A stretch of 64,000 nt of DNA from Amorphochlora amoebiformis (taxonomy: Eukaryota; Cercozoa; Chlorarachniophyceae): assembly GCA_054601695.1 (NCBI GenBank), contig BAAHQB010000061.1:620001-684000 (forward strand), written 5' to 3'. This document shows, piece by piece, positions 29,978 through 58,739 of this stretch. Both the position numbers and the translations under genes were made by a program. How positions within the stretch are numbered: the first letter of the stretch is position 1; each line of letters begins with the position of its first letter. The notes under the pieces are model-generated. The model was not told the DNA's origin. It did no database searches and saw only the letters and a program-made list of their open reading frames with translations.

Positions 29978-30686
29978 TATATACATATATATATATATAA
30001 TATACGTACATGCATATGATATATATATATATATATATATATAAATACGTATATATATAAATATATATAGATGTTCGTTTTACATACATGTGTATACTAC
30101 ATACATACATATATATATATACATATATATACACATACATATGCACGCATACACATACATATGGAGTGATGAAGCGAAGCTGACAGGAAAGGAGGATATA
30201 AATACATATATATATATATATATATACATACATACATATATTAATATGCTATACTAGATACATATATTTATATATGTACACATCAACGTAGATATATATA
30301 TATTATTTATGAATATTTCTTATATAGATGCACACACATTTTTCACAACTTGGAATGACAGAGAGGAAGATAGAGAAAAGATGATATATTTACATAAATA
30401 TATATATATATATATTATATATATGGTATATATATACATATATACATATATATATACACATATAATATATATATATACATATATATACATTTATATACAT
30501 ATATATATTTATATGGTATATATATATATATATGTATAATATGTATATATATATATATGTATATATATGTATGTATATATATATATATATATCTATATAA
30601 TGTAAATGCATTGAGATGTAAATATATTATACACACGTATGTATGTGTATAAGTATGTATCTTGTGCATATATGGTATATTTTACA

Positions 30687-30718
<32 letters not shown>

Positions 30719-30719
30719 G

Positions 30720-30751
<32 letters not shown>

Positions 30752-30923
30752 ATAATATATAATCTATATATACACATGTACATATATATTATATGTTTGT
30801 ATACTCAAATATATATATATATATAGAGAGATATAAGATATACTATACATACATATATATATATATATAGGAGATCACAAGTGGGAAGGCATGAGAGGGT
30901 CATAAAAGAGTGGAAGGAAAGGG

Positions 30924-30968
<45 letters not shown>

Positions 30969-30993
30969 GCATATATATGTATATATACATATT

Positions 30994-31026
<33 letters not shown>

Positions 31027-31136
31027 GCATGGTTTATATATATATGTATATATATATATATATATATCCTTAATATTCATTTTCTAAACTACATCAATAC
31101 ACACACATGTATTCACATATATACACACAAATATGT

Positions 31137-31213
<77 letters not shown>

Positions 31214-31346
31214 TTTATAAATATATATATATATATGTATATATATATACATAAATGTATCACTTATTTTAGAGTCGCATACATAACCTCATATATATTC
31301 ATGTGTATCGCATGTATTACTATTATACATTTGCACACGCGTGTGC

Positions 31347-31384
<38 letters not shown>

Positions 31385-32786
31385 GTTTATAAATATATAC
31401 GTATTTATATATATATATATATGCCAATATACATGAATAAATTTATACACATATACATATATATATATATATATACAAATATACATATATATATATATGT
31501 ATCGACACCAAAACAGTTGGATGCCCTAAACTGGAAGAAACAGCAAAAGATAGATGCGAAAGCACAAGCGCGAAAGCGAAGGGTCTTCTATCTTTTCCTT
31601 TTCTCTCTTTCCTCTCCTATCTCTCTCTCGCTCTCTTCTCTCTCCCGCCTCTCTTCTCCCTTTCGTGCCACTCTCTTTCTCTACTTTCACTATTCTTTCT
31701 CTCTCTCTCCGTGTCTGTGCTCTCTCTCTCTTCTTTCCTCTCTCTCTCTCTCTCCCTCTGTTTCCTCTCTCTCTCACTCTCTCTCTGCTTTCTCTCTCTG
31801 CTTTCTCTCCTCTCTCTCTCTCCTTCCTCCCCTCTCTCCTCTCTCTCCTCTCTCTCCTCTCTCTCTCCTCTCTTCTCTCTCTCTCCTCTCTTCTCTCTCT
31901 CTCCTCTCTCCTCTCTCCTCTCTCTCTCCTCTCTCCTCTCTCCTCTCTCTCTCCTCTCTCCTCTCTCTCTCCTCTCTCTCTCCTCTCTCCTTTCTCTCTC
32001 CTCTCTCCTTTCTCTCTCCTCTCTCTCTCTGTCCTCTATTCTCTCTCTCTCCTCTCTCCTCTCTCTCTCTCCTCTCTCCTCTCTCTCTCTCCTCTCTCCT
32101 CCCTCTCTTCTCTCTCTCCTCTCTCTCCTCTCTCTCTCCTCTCTCCTCTCTCTCCTCTCTCTCTCCTCTCTCCTCTCTTTCTTCTCTCTCCTCTCTCTCT
32201 CCTCTCTCTCCTCTCTCTCCTCTCTCCTCTCTCTCCTCTCTCTCCTCTCTCCTCTCTCTCTCTCCTCTCTCCTCTCTCCTCTCTCTCTCCTCTCTCTCTC
32301 CTCTCTCTCTCCTCTCTCTCTCCTCTCTCCTCTCTCTCTCCTCACTCTCTCCTCTCTCCTCTCTCTCTCCTCTCTCCTCTCTCTCTCCTCTCTCTCCTCT
32401 CTCTCCTCCCTCCTCTCTCTCTCCTCTCTCTCTCCTCTCTCATCTCTCTCTCCCCACTCCCTCTCTCTCCTCTCTTTCTTTTCTCTCTCGCTCTCTTTCT
32501 TCTCTCTCTCTCTCTCTCTCTTCTCCTTTTCTTCCTGTTTCTCCCTCTGTGTATCTCACTCTGCCCTCTTTCTTTCCCCCCTCTCTTTTCTCTCTCGCTC
32601 TCTTTCTTCTCTCTCTCCCTCTCTCATCTCCTTCTCTTCTTGTATCTCTCTCTTCGTGTATCTCCCTCTATGTATCTCGCTCTGCCCCCTTTCTTTCTCC
32701 CCCTGCTCTCTTGATATCTCTCTTCTATCTCTTATGTCCGAACATTATACTCGTAAATGGAGGTAAGTATGTGGATACATACACAC

Positions 32787-32832
<46 letters not shown>

Positions 32833-33023
32833 TCACGTTGTTCATATATATAACACTATGTATAATATATATATATTATTATATATATAATATGTATATA
32901 TATGTATATATGTACACATTGATATATATATATACACATAACATATATATATGCACCAGCTAAAGAGGCGAATAAAGAGGGCTGCATTGGGATCCGATGT
33001 CCAGGACGGTAAATCCTTCATAA

Positions 33024-33062
<39 letters not shown>

Positions 33063-33101
33063 GTGTGTGTGTGTATATATATATTATTTATAATATATGT
33101 A

Positions 33102-33136
<35 letters not shown>

Positions 33137-33216
33137 CATAATTTCATGACATTACAGTAATTCTATTATGTATATATACTACATATACATGCAATATGCA
33201 TATGTACATGTATACA

Positions 33217-33254
<38 letters not shown>

Positions 33255-33683
33255 TATTTATATATTATATATATATATACATATATATATGTATATATGT
33301 ATATATATATGAGTATATGGGATCCGTTGTTCATGGTGATGATCCGTATACATACTACAACTTAGCACACACACAAATGTACACACACAGGTCATGCGTG
33401 TACGATTATTATAAATATTACCATACACTTACGTATTTCTAAATTCTATATATATATGCCCTATATATACGCGAATATATGCTTTCATAATCATTAACAT
33501 TAGTGATCAAAACACCCCAATCACACAGGAGCTCCGAGGTCCGGCGTGGCATACTTTAAGTATTATAGGCGGCCTTTGCCCGGGAAGAATGAGAGCCTTA
33601 TATATGGGGGCTCGACCAACAGGGTGTGTGTGACAGTCAGTTGGGAACAGTTTTTAGCCAGAGAATACGACCACTTGTCATGA
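18057..33683 (+). CDS. PIMT-like (protein-L-isoaspartate O-methyltransferase domain) protein with N- and C-terminal extensions
   Basis: A multi-exon plus-strand gene, about 520 residues. The core reads [14 protein letters not shown] + [12 protein letters not shown] + GKVISLIE, then [29 protein letters not shown] and [14 protein letters not shown]. This is the PIMT order: SAM-binding motif I (usually DVGSGSGY), post-I, then the acidic PYDAI-like strand and LKPGG-like turn. The family repairs isoaspartyl residues with S-adenosylmethionine. Motif I here is IIGGGSGY, so the usual Asp is Ile, and activity is not assured. The start is the first ATG after an in-frame TAA at 18027. TGA 33681-33683 ends it. 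The 20-22 kb exons are unresolved. An unrelated Rossmann methyltransferase is the alternative. Confidence 0.65.
19379..19640. repeat. Tandem duplication of ~127 bp in a PIMT-like gene intron
   Basis: 19379-19505 and 19506-19640 are near-identical. Each contains two GCAAGAAAACATA words, CATATATTCTCTCTC and a (CA)n tail. There is no coding content. Confidence 0.8.
20121..22233 (+). CDS. PIMT-like gene, unresolved exons before the methyltransferase core
   Basis: Candidates are 20121-20180 ([15 protein letters not shown]), 20993-21102 (…[20 protein letters not shown]…) and 22206-22233 (VLEVFWRLL). The second resembles the PIMT N-terminal helix (xNGIVxSxxVxEAM-like). The third resembles the helix just before motif I (YALELL-like), and the bases before its AG also read as HVDYAYK, in the same frame. 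A short DKDSILIG frame at about 21650-21675 resembles the family's DxPLxIG. Phases between these pieces do not all agree, so at least one exon or boundary is missing or wrong. Confidence 0.3.
21780..22185. repeat. CT-rich tract, PIMT-like gene intron
   Basis: About 400 bp of degenerate CTCTCT/CTCCCT sequence with no AG on the plus strand until 22205. It acts in effect as an extended polypyrimidine tract in front of the VLEVFWRLL candidate exon. Frames through it on both strands are artefacts. Confidence 0.8.
22881..27030 (+). CDS. PIMT-like gene, methyltransferase core exons
   Basis: Exons: 22881-22929, 23402-23472, 24615-24689, 25413-25463, 25787-25849, 26077-26136 and 26976-27030, all with matching phase. 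They give [19 protein letters not shown] (split GGT), [75 protein letters not shown] and [10 protein letters not shown]. Order and spacing match PIMT from motif I to the strand after LxPGG. The region where the family usually has the GDG motif is replaced by ERSIPMHAG. Confidence 0.72.
24855..25000. repeat. Diverged intronic direct repeat
   Basis: 24855-24895 and about 24966-25008 share GACTCA.AAAGGC.ATAATCCT and a TGGGAA word, separated by TA repeats. They lie inside the PIMT-like intron 24690-25412. Confidence 0.7.
27264..27845. repeat. Satellite of ~75 bp units, PIMT-like gene intron
   Basis: Seven copies of a constant ~55-60-nt block (ATGGAATCCAAAGCATACC then AGCCTTTATAAGTTCAAT), each followed by (TA)n of variable length. 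Units alternate between beginning with and without TGTGTAAACT.CAATCC. The constant part is almost invariant (a G/A change and TTAACATGG in the first copy), so the expansion is recent. Confidence 0.9.
27910..33683 (+). CDS. PIMT-like gene, basic/coiled C-terminal extension
   Basis: Exons: 27910-27973, 28743-28779, 29165-29251, 29876-29919, 30871-30922, 31517-31582, 32960-33008 and 33529-33683. Phase is kept at every junction (split GAC, AGA, ACG and GGA codons). The tail has charged helical sequence ([53 protein letters not shown]), then [15 protein letters not shown] and a final exon [20 protein letters not shown] … [13 protein letters not shown]. Known PIMTs end soon after the fold, so roughly 180 extra residues are unusual. 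They could bind nucleic acid or a partner; that is inference from charge only. Confidence 0.6.
29255..29785. repeat. CT-rich tract, PIMT-like gene intron
   Basis: About 530 bp of CTCTC/CTTTT sequence starting at the donor after the 29251 exon end. It includes a ~65-bp tandem repeat (CTTCCTCTCTCTCTTCGCTC) near 29610-29700. No coding content. Confidence 0.85.
31590..32720. repeat. 1.1-kb CTCTCTCCTCTC tract, PIMT-like gene intron
   Basis: Almost pure pyrimidine on the plus strand with CTCTCTCCT units, following the donor at 31582. The distal end has a duplicated ~115-bp unit (32480-32700). Long frames on both strands (up to several hundred codons of Ser/Leu or Arg/Glu) come from the triplet-compatible repeat and are not genes. 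Confidence 0.9.
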
Positions 33684-34351
33684 ACAGCGCTGCAAGTTCT
33701 AGAAGTTATCAAAATATATATTCCAGTGAATCTAGTTATGCTACTACAGAGTTATCACAATATATATATATATATATATATCTTAAGTATATATATATAT
33801 GTATATCGATATATATCTTATATTAAGTTATATATCATGGATATATCTGTATGTATACTAGATATACACTACGGTATGTATCCAGATATGACTCATCTGA
33901 TATACACTGGATACATAGTAAATATTTCTAGTATATATGTCTGTGTGCATATGAACTTATAATTTACTACAGTATGACGTTTTATTGGAAAAAGATACGA
34001 TTTTTTTCTGGGGTATACCTTCTAGGCCTAGAAGATATATTCATGTAAGAATCTCGATAACGAAATAAAGAATCGATAGAATATAACCTAGATAACAGGC
34101 ACACAAAGCCTGGCCTAAGTTTTAACTACAAGATCTATCGAACTTCGGAGTTTTCGGCTATATTAGCATCTTGGATAGGATTGCCAGTAAGCCGACAGCG
34201 ATTGCGGTCTGAAGCAAGGAAGATCAGAGATGATACGTTGAGTTACAGTATGTATAACTTAGCATGTTATATTTACAGTACATATGTATTATTTTTTCAC
34301 ATTATGTGGACATTGATAATGTATATATATATATATGTAACTATATATTAG

Positions 34352-34382
<31 letters not shown>

Positions 34383-34415
34383 AATAAGTATAAGAGTATA
34401 TTATATATATATATA
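33684..34415. other. Convergent 3' intergenic region (PIMT-like / ALG1)
   Basis: Mostly unique AT-rich sequence between the TGA at 33683 and the end of the ALG1 reading frame. An AATAAA at about 34065 could serve the plus-strand gene. The segment 33970-34260 is complex sequence free of microsatellite, with no convincing exon on either strand. TA repeats resume at 34320. Confidence 0.4.
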
Positions 34416-49694
<15,279 letters not shown>

Positions 49695-49853
49695 GTTGTC
49701 GGAGATCCCCTGGATTCCGAGCTCTCGGATCAGACCTCGGAACGCAGAGTTTTAATTTGTCGGCTCAGGGTACCGGTACTGAACTCGGAACCCAGCTTTC
49801 TAACTTGTCGGCAGGTGTCCGGTGACGACCATTATTCTTATGGGCATTGAGAT
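49695..49853. promoter_or_regulatory. Bidirectional promoter between ALG1 and the coiled-coil gene
   Basis: Only 159 bp separate the two divergent start codons, so both promoters and 5' UTRs must fit here or overlap. The interval is GC-richer than its surroundings and has no TA tract. It contains an imperfect direct repeat of about 35 bp at about 49735-49773 and 49782-49815. Each copy carries CTCGGAAC, CAG, a T/TAA run and TTGTCGG in the same order and spacing. The repeat is the best candidate for a paired regulatory site. No TATA box is evident. Confidence 0.6.
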
Positions 49854-51532
49854 ATGAGTTGGTTTGGAGAGCAGAAGGATACAGCACAGCTCCAGGTTGC
49901 ATCTTTTTTATCTAGCTAATAGTTCCCAATATTTCCTACAAAAAAATCGGTAAGTGGAGAGGCAACAAGCCTGGCTTACCCACGGGGATGTCCACGTGGT
50001 GGGGGGGTACACCTTTTGAAGGGTGAGGGACAAACACTCAGCGTTTGGAAATACTTATGCATGATGTATTTGTGGTGGGTGAGTAGGCCGAGTTAAATGG
50101 TCTAAAGGCGTACAAGATAAACGCTGATTCGGCGTTGCGGAAGTTAAAGGTGAATTCCAGTGTACTCAGATAATTTTCACAGAAGGTTTACGGGGGAAGG
50201 ATGGAGATTGAGAGGAGGAGGTAGATATATAGAAGCATTCAATTGATACGGAGAAAGTGAGAGTTAGATGGCATGTTATCTTTTTTTTCCATAATCGCAT
50301 GGTGTGTCGCGGGTAAACGCATCCGGAAATTTCAACAGGGAGACAATTACACATTTTCACACATGTATAACCAAGCACACACACACACACGCTATTTCTT
50401 CACTTCATAAGTATTGTGCGAAACCTATCTATACCCCATTCAGGTTCGAAACAAACAGCTTCAGGACAAGGTGAAGGTCCAGGAGAAAGAGATCGATGCC
50501 AAGCATCACCGCCTCAGCCAAGCGGTCACTCCAAACCAAACCAACCTCACCCAACGCCCAAACACGCCAACGACCCCATGAAATTCTGACTTTTCACATT
50601 TTTTTCCAGATGAGAAAAATCCAGTCTCTCTCCTCGGTAACATCCTTCTCCTTCTTACATTTCAACCCTCACCCTTAATCTAAACCCTAACCTCAGGGAT
50701 CACAATCACCCCCCGGCACTCCCGGAGCCCTTTCTACCGGTTCAACTATACCTAACCTAACCCTGACCCTAACCATGACCCTAACTCTGACCCAACAAAC
50801 CCAACCCTAACCCGACAACCGAACCCTGACCCTAACCGAAACCCTACTAACCGAACCCTAACCCCGCCAAGATTCGGAGCTTGCCAGTGATTTCAAGCGC
50901 CTTGTGGATGAAAATGTGTCAATTAAGGTGTGAGGGATTAGGGTGCAAGATGTAAGGAGGTCAGCAGGGGTAGGTTTTGGATTAGGGTTAGGGTTAGGTT
51001 TAGGGTTAGGGTTAGGTTTAGGGTTAGCGTTAGGGTTAGGGTTAGAGGGTTAGGGTTGTTAGGGTTAGGGTTAGGGTTAGGGTTCGGGTTGGGTTAGGAT
51101 CAGATTATTCAGCATGTCTTAGTCCGAGGACCATTAACTCGGTTAGATTAGGGTTAGGGTTAGGGTTAGGGTTAGGGTTAGGGGTAAGGTTAGGGTAAGG
51201 GTTAGGGTTAGGGTTAGGGTTTGAAGAAATTAGTGCCGTTGGGAGCCCTAAGAATAGTTAGGGTTAGGGTTAGGGTTAGGGTTAGGGTTAGGGTTAGGGT
51301 TAGGGTTAGGGTAAGGGTTAGGGTTAGGGTTAGGGTTAGGGTTAGGGTTAGGGTTTGAAGAAATTCGTGCCGTTGGGAGCCCTATGAATAGATATTTGCG
51401 CCCCATTGTTATTGCTGTTTGGTTAGAAACGCATGGAAGAGATGAAAGAAGAATATGCTACGCGACGGTAACGCTAATTCATACTGATGTATACATGCTT
51501 ATATATGGAAATATAGAAATAAATATTTACAT

Positions 51533-51564
<32 letters not shown>

Positions 51565-51600
51565 TCTATATGTACATGTGTACATCTGATATACACACAC

Positions 51601-51643
<43 letters not shown>

Positions 51644-51830
51644 TATATGTGTATGTATATATAACGTATGTATATATATATATATATATATATATACATT
51701 ACATATCTGCGATATTTGGATACAGTGTATACATATACATATTTGTATAGCTATATATATATTTTTTCCACATACACAATATGACAAATATACTCTTTCA
51801 TGTATACATATACATACTACATTTAATATA

Positions 51831-51891
<61 letters not shown>

Positions 51892-52024
51892 AAACGTATA
51901 CACATATATCAGACGTGCATTGGAGACAAATATGAGTATCCTTATGGAAGAAATCGAGGGTTTCAAACAAAAAGGCGCCCGAAAAATTAAAAATAATAAT
52001 CCTGACGCACCAACTTTGGGAGAG
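49854..52024 (+). CDS. Coiled-coil gene exons 1-7
   Basis: Exons: 49854-49895, 50108-50149, 50444-50524, 50610-50636, 50880-50927, 51427-51467 and 51913-52024. They read [48 protein letters not shown]…, [38 protein letters not shown] and [17 protein letters not shown]…. Exons 6 and 7 share a split CGA codon, which supports both. Exon 5 begins at a CGGAG acceptor after a CCCTAA-rich stretch. The first four introns are short (212, 294, 85 and 243 nt). Confidence 0.75.
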
Positions 52025-52086
52025 GTAGGCTATATATAGATATATGTATATTACATGCATACCTATGTACATATGTGCATATGTAC

Positions 52087-52127
<41 letters not shown>

Positions 52128-52424
52128 TAATTATAGATAATATATAAGGAGAGGTTGAAGAAAGTGTTTATATATTCAACTAATAGACATGAACATTCAT
52201 AAAAAAGTTACTTATAATTCTACACGTGTGTGTGTGTGTTTAGAACATATACATGTCAAAAAATATATCTGTATATACATGTATATGATGTTACATGTAG
52301 ACTCATATGTATATGTATATATGTAATCTTATACACACATATATATGTGTGTGTATATATAGATATATGTATACATACATATATATGTATATATACATAT
52401 ATATATATTATATTATATATATAA

Positions 52425-52480
<56 letters not shown>

Positions 52481-53038
52481 TATGTACATAACAACATATG
52501 CAGGTGGATAATACCAAAATCATCGCTCTCCAGGTTAATACATATGCATACTTATATATATATATATATGTATGTATACATGTAAAGATACTATATATAT
52601 ATGTATATATACATATATATATATATACGTACATATATATATATATATATACGAATATTATACATATATATGTAAATATATATATTATATACACATATTT
52701 TTATACTCATACCGTACACATATCTATCTTTCTCCATCACAATCCTAACCCTAACTAAGTGGTGGAGTCAATGGCCATAGGGCTGAGACATGCTGAATAA
52801 TCTAATCCTAACCCTATCAAAACCCTTTCTATTTGGAAAAGTAGAACCAAAGTCGATGGCCCTAGGGCTAAGACATGCTGAATATAATCTAATCCTTATC
52901 CTAGGGCTAAGGCATGCTGAATAATCTGATCGTAACCCTAATTCGGCCGGATTTTTTTTTTTATTAGGAAAGAGTAGAAATAGAAGCGAATGCAAAGCGG
53001 GAGTTAGAGGATGAGTTGACAAGGGTTAAACTGATATA

Positions 53039-53071
<33 letters not shown>

Positions 53072-53348
53072 GTATGTATATATATATATATATGTATTAT
53101 ATTGCATAAGATATATTATATATTATATATATATATATATATATATCAAATGGTATAATGTAATATACAGATGCATATATGCATGTGTGGTAATCGTTAG
53201 GATTGCCATACATGTATATATATATGTGTGTCTATATATATAATTTTATATAAATATTTAGATACTTATATAAATATATATGTATATATATATATATATA
53301 TATAGAATATAGATCCGTCTGGTAGGACTTGGATTACCATACATTATA

Positions 53349-53384
<36 letters not shown>

Positions 53385-53493
53385 TTACATTTTTACACGT
53401 ATATAATTGTAATCCCAACCCTATCAGGTGATACATAATATATATATATATATATGTATTATATGTATGTATATATATTATATATATATATAT

Positions 53494-53532
<39 letters not shown>

Positions 53533-53738
53533 CCAAATGACAGGGTTTGGATTACATACATGCGTATTATATATGTATATATATATATATATTGATATGT
53601 ATATATATGACATATACATATATATGTATATATATATATACATATATAATGGTAATTCCAACCCTATTAGATGGTACAGAAGATGAAAACACTTACAAGT
53701 GAAGGAATTCAGGTATATTTGTAGGTATTATATATATC

Positions 53739-53782
<44 letters not shown>

Positions 53783-54270
53783 GTATGTAGAATATGTTAT
53801 ATTCATTCAAAATTCACATACAAAATTATACATATATATGTATATATATATATATATATATAGATGTAAGCAAAATGATTACAAAAGTTCGTGTTCAAAG
53901 TGATATGTACATGTGAAGATATATGCAAATGCATATATATATATATATATACATATATAATATATATTTATATTTATGAATATATATATTTACATAGATG
54001 TATACATATATATATATATATATATTTGTATATCTAGTATATGTATGTAAACAAACCATGTACCTATTAATGCACACACACATACATATATATATATGCA
54101 TATAAATATATATATATATAAATATATATATATATTTGGTTGCAGATACGTGATTCTTTTTTACATTGAAATATGAAATATCATAATAATTCGCAGATAA
54201 GAGAAAAAAGCGAGACATTGGAGAGGGTGAATATAGAGCTTCGCAAACAGGTCACAGTGAGGTTTGGGAT

Positions 54271-54301
<31 letters not shown>

Positions 54302-54426
54302 ATGTATATAATATATTTATAAATAATATAAAAATATGTATAGATCTATATATTTATATATGTATCATATGTATGTTTTTTTATATACAGATATACATAC
54401 ATATATACATGTATTATATATAATAA

Positions 54427-54465
<39 letters not shown>

Positions 54466-54792
54466 TTACATGTGTGTAAATATATATATAATATAATATG
54501 TATATAAGGATATAAAATCTCTTCTAAGATTCGACTTAAAAATACGCCTAATTTTACCTAATTTTACCCAACTTACCCAATTTTACCTAATTACACTCAA
54601 CCTTAAGCTGACTATTTTTGCCTAATTTACTCCAAACCCGAAAGCTTAAGGAATTCGGACAGGCTACTGGGGTTTCTAAGGTACATCTGTGTATGTATAT
54701 ATTAGCAAATGCTTATATACACATGTATGCATTGGATTGAATTTTGTTTTTATGTCTATCTCTCTGTTATATAGTTTATATTTATGCCTATA

Positions 54793-54832
<40 letters not shown>

Positions 54833-55086
54833 AAATCCTCCTCTCTCTCTTCAAATGTATCATGCACATATTTATACATACATATATATATATATATGTA
54901 TATATTATCTATATATATATATACATGTATATATGTATAAAATTATAAAGCACACACACACGTGTGCACACAAATCCATGTAATACGTATAAATATACAT
55001 ATTTTCTTTTACATATATTCAAGTATTATATTATTCTCTATCCAACCCTGCCTAACCCTACCTAACCCTAATCATATCCTAGTGAA

Positions 55087-55117
<31 letters not shown>

Positions 55118-55493
55118 GTTTGTGCGTGTGTATATATTTTTTTATACACATAAGTATATTATACACACATTTATATGTATAAAAATATATATAAAATATA
55201 AATATCCATATACACACATATATTTTTATATATATATATTATGAATATATATGGGTTAACGTATATTTTAATATAACCCTAACCCTACCCCTAACCTAGC
55301 CCGAGGGATCCGACGTGCTTGTCGAACGGGTAAAGAAGCTTCAACACGACCTCCAGGGTTGTAAACAGCAAAATCATGAGGTGAATATATATATAAATAT
55401 GTACATGTATATATATATATATGTATATACACATATACATATATTATAGTTATATACGTATGTACGTAAAAATAGATTAATGTATACGGATAT

Positions 55494-55537
<44 letters not shown>

Positions 55538-56610
55538 GTATGTTGTAAAGATATTAGTGTATATGTGTATATGTAAGAGGTATATATATATATATATATA
55601 TATATTCAAGTGTATATATTTAGTTACGAGAGCAAAACAAGATGCTGACGTGGGAACGTGTCGATTTGGTAGCTATATAACTCAAATTCTAATCCTATAT
55701 ATATATATATATATATATATATACGTGTCTATTTGGTAGCTATATAACTCAAATTCTAATCCTATATATATATATATATGTCGATTTGGTAGCTATATAA
55801 CTCAAATTCTAATCCTATATATATGTATATATTATAATGGATTTATACGTATACACATATTATGTAATAATGTGTACAAATGTATAAATGTGCACACACA
55901 CACACATATATATGTGTGTATATATATGGATGATTTTATAATTGAATTCTTTGATTTCTCTAACAAAATCAGAAGTCGAGAGCATATATATTATGTACAT
56001 ATATGTGCATTTACATATTTATGTATATAACATATAAAATCATATATATGTTATATATCGAACTATTATCATTATAACAGAAACAACAGGTGAAGAATAT
56101 ATATATATATATATATAATATAATATATATATATATATATATTGTATGTATAATGTGTGTATATATAATATATATATATATATACACATATATATATAAT
56201 ATATATATACATATTTATATACACACACATATATATATATATATATATTTCTAAACACACATACATATATAAATACATACATGCAACATATATGTATACC
56301 TACAAGATATATGTATATGTGTATTTGTATATGTAGATATGTATATTCATATATGTGTAAGAAATACACGTATATGTGTATTTGTATATATAGATATGTA
56401 TATATTCATATATGTGTTAAGAAAAGTGTTAATTCTTCTAACAGAAGCAAGAAGTGGAAAACCTGAAGTCCAAGGTCGTTACGTATATATATATATGCAT
56501 ATATATATATATATATATAATATATATATATGTATACACATATATATATATATATTTGTATATAATATATATATATATATATGTATATTTAAATACATAC
56601 ATACATATAT

Positions 56611-56648
<38 letters not shown>

Positions 56649-57077
56649 ATTCACAGCAACGCTTTATAGCACCAAACTCTATGTGTAGATATCGACAGAG
56701 TATTTCGCACTCACCCGGTATTAACCGGTACTATTGGGTACTACCCGATAGTAAAGGGTTTTTCAAACTAGAATGTGACAGGACGTGTCGTCACGCGCAA
56801 TGTCACGCATCTGAGAATTCCCTGAAGGTTCTAGAATATTCTCTAGAATATTCTGTGCTTATGTACCCATTTGGGTGTTAAGAAGTTGATGAGAAACGTT
56901 GGGGTTTGTTTAATGAAAGCATATACGACTACCAGTGATCTCCTATACCGCTTGCGTAACAGTGTATGTGTGTGTATATGTATGTGTTTGTGCATGTATT
57001 TTTTATATATTTATATATATATATATATATAAATGAATATATACATGTTTATGTGTATATACATGTATATGTAAACA

Positions 57078-57115
<38 letters not shown>

Positions 57116-57173
57116 ATGAATATATTTGGGTAAAGGTATATTTATGTATACATGCATATATATATATATATTA

Positions 57174-57209
<36 letters not shown>

Positions 57210-58574
57210 GTATACTTTGCATATAAATACATCTATATTATATAAAAATATAAGTGTATACATGCATATATGATATATACATGTAAGCATATATACACTT
57301 ATACAAGCATACATTTACATATATAATATATATATATATATATATAAATTTATACATATGTCTACATACATATTCTCATATATCGATGCATATGCACATA
57401 TATGTGACATCTAATATTAAACTAGGGCAAACCAGAAGCTCACACACCCTCCAGAGAACCGGAATCCAAATCTATCGAAACCCAGGTTATATATTGAATT
57501 TACAATATCTACATATCTACATATCACATATGTGTATATCTTGTTTTTAATACATCTATATGTTCCATCCATTATCATGCATAGTAGAAATATATATATA
57601 CACATATCAATTAAACAATAAGTAAATCATTCCCAATCCTAAGACCATAGCGAAGCCCTAACCCTAACCCTAACGCTAACCCTAACCCTAACCCTAACCC
57701 TAACTAAGTCAATGGTTCTCGGACTAAGACATGCTGATAATCTGATCCTAACCCTAACCCTAACCCTAACCCTAACCCTAACCCTAACCCTAACCCTAAG
57801 AGTGATAGCCGTCAAACTGAAGTCGAAGAGTTGAGACTTGAGATCCTTAACACATCCAAAGTATGTATATATGTGTATAACATGCATATATATATATATA
57901 TACATTACATATAATACCTACATACATTTACACACATACACTTCCTGCCCCAACCCTATCCCTAACCTCAACCCTAACCCTAACCCTAACATTAACCCTA
58001 ACCCTAACCCTAACCCAAACCAGAAAGCAAAAGAAGCTACACAAGAGAAAGAAAAGCTGGAGGTAACCCTCTAATCTAACCCCATAAATAATTTAATCCC
58101 AAACTCACCACCCCTGGCCCTAATCCCAAATTCACCCGAACAATAATTTCTCATAACCTTATCCTAATCTGAAAACCAGACCCTAAGCCTAGCCCGAACC
58201 CTGACCATAACCCTAACCCAAACTCTAACCCTAACCCTAACCGGTAAACCCTAACCCTAAATCCTAACCCTAACCCTGACCACAACCCTAACCCTAAACC
58301 TTAACCGAATTAATGGTCATCGGACTAAGACATGGTGAATAATCTGATCCCTAACCCTAACCCTTAACCCTAACCCTAGCCCTAGCCCTAACCCTAACAA
58401 TAACCCAACCCTAAACCGAACCATAACCCTAACCCTAGCCCTAACCCTGACCATGACCCTAACTCTAACCCTAACCCTAACCCCAGTCCTAACCCTAGCC
58501 ATAACCCTAAGGAACCCTAAATAACCCTAACCGAGTCAGCCCCCACATTGTGGAGGAGTCAATGAATATGATAT

Positions 58575-58608
<34 letters not shown>

Positions 58609-58688
58609 ATATATATATATTATATAAGTATTATAAATCTATATAATGTTAGTAACAATATATATATATATATGTATGTATATATATA

Positions 58689-58739
<51 letters not shown>

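Noticed and set aside
30165-30385. Coding-like fragments DEAKLTGKE and EEDREKMIY
   Set aside because: No donor nearby, and the exons on either side (29876-29919, 30871-30922) join directly through a split ACG.
31554-32766. Long Ser/Leu (plus) and Arg/Glu (minus) frames in CT/GA tracts, also at 3506-4359, 13101-14241, 29155-29885, 36454-37956 and 43545-44152
   Set aside because: Produced by simple repeats with triplet-compatible units; overlapping frames on both strands, no domain.
55968-55983. Extra coiled-coil microexon AAGTCGAGAGC after ATCAG
   Set aside because: No donor follows; it resembles the starts of the 56081 and 56445 exons and may be another exon-edge relic.
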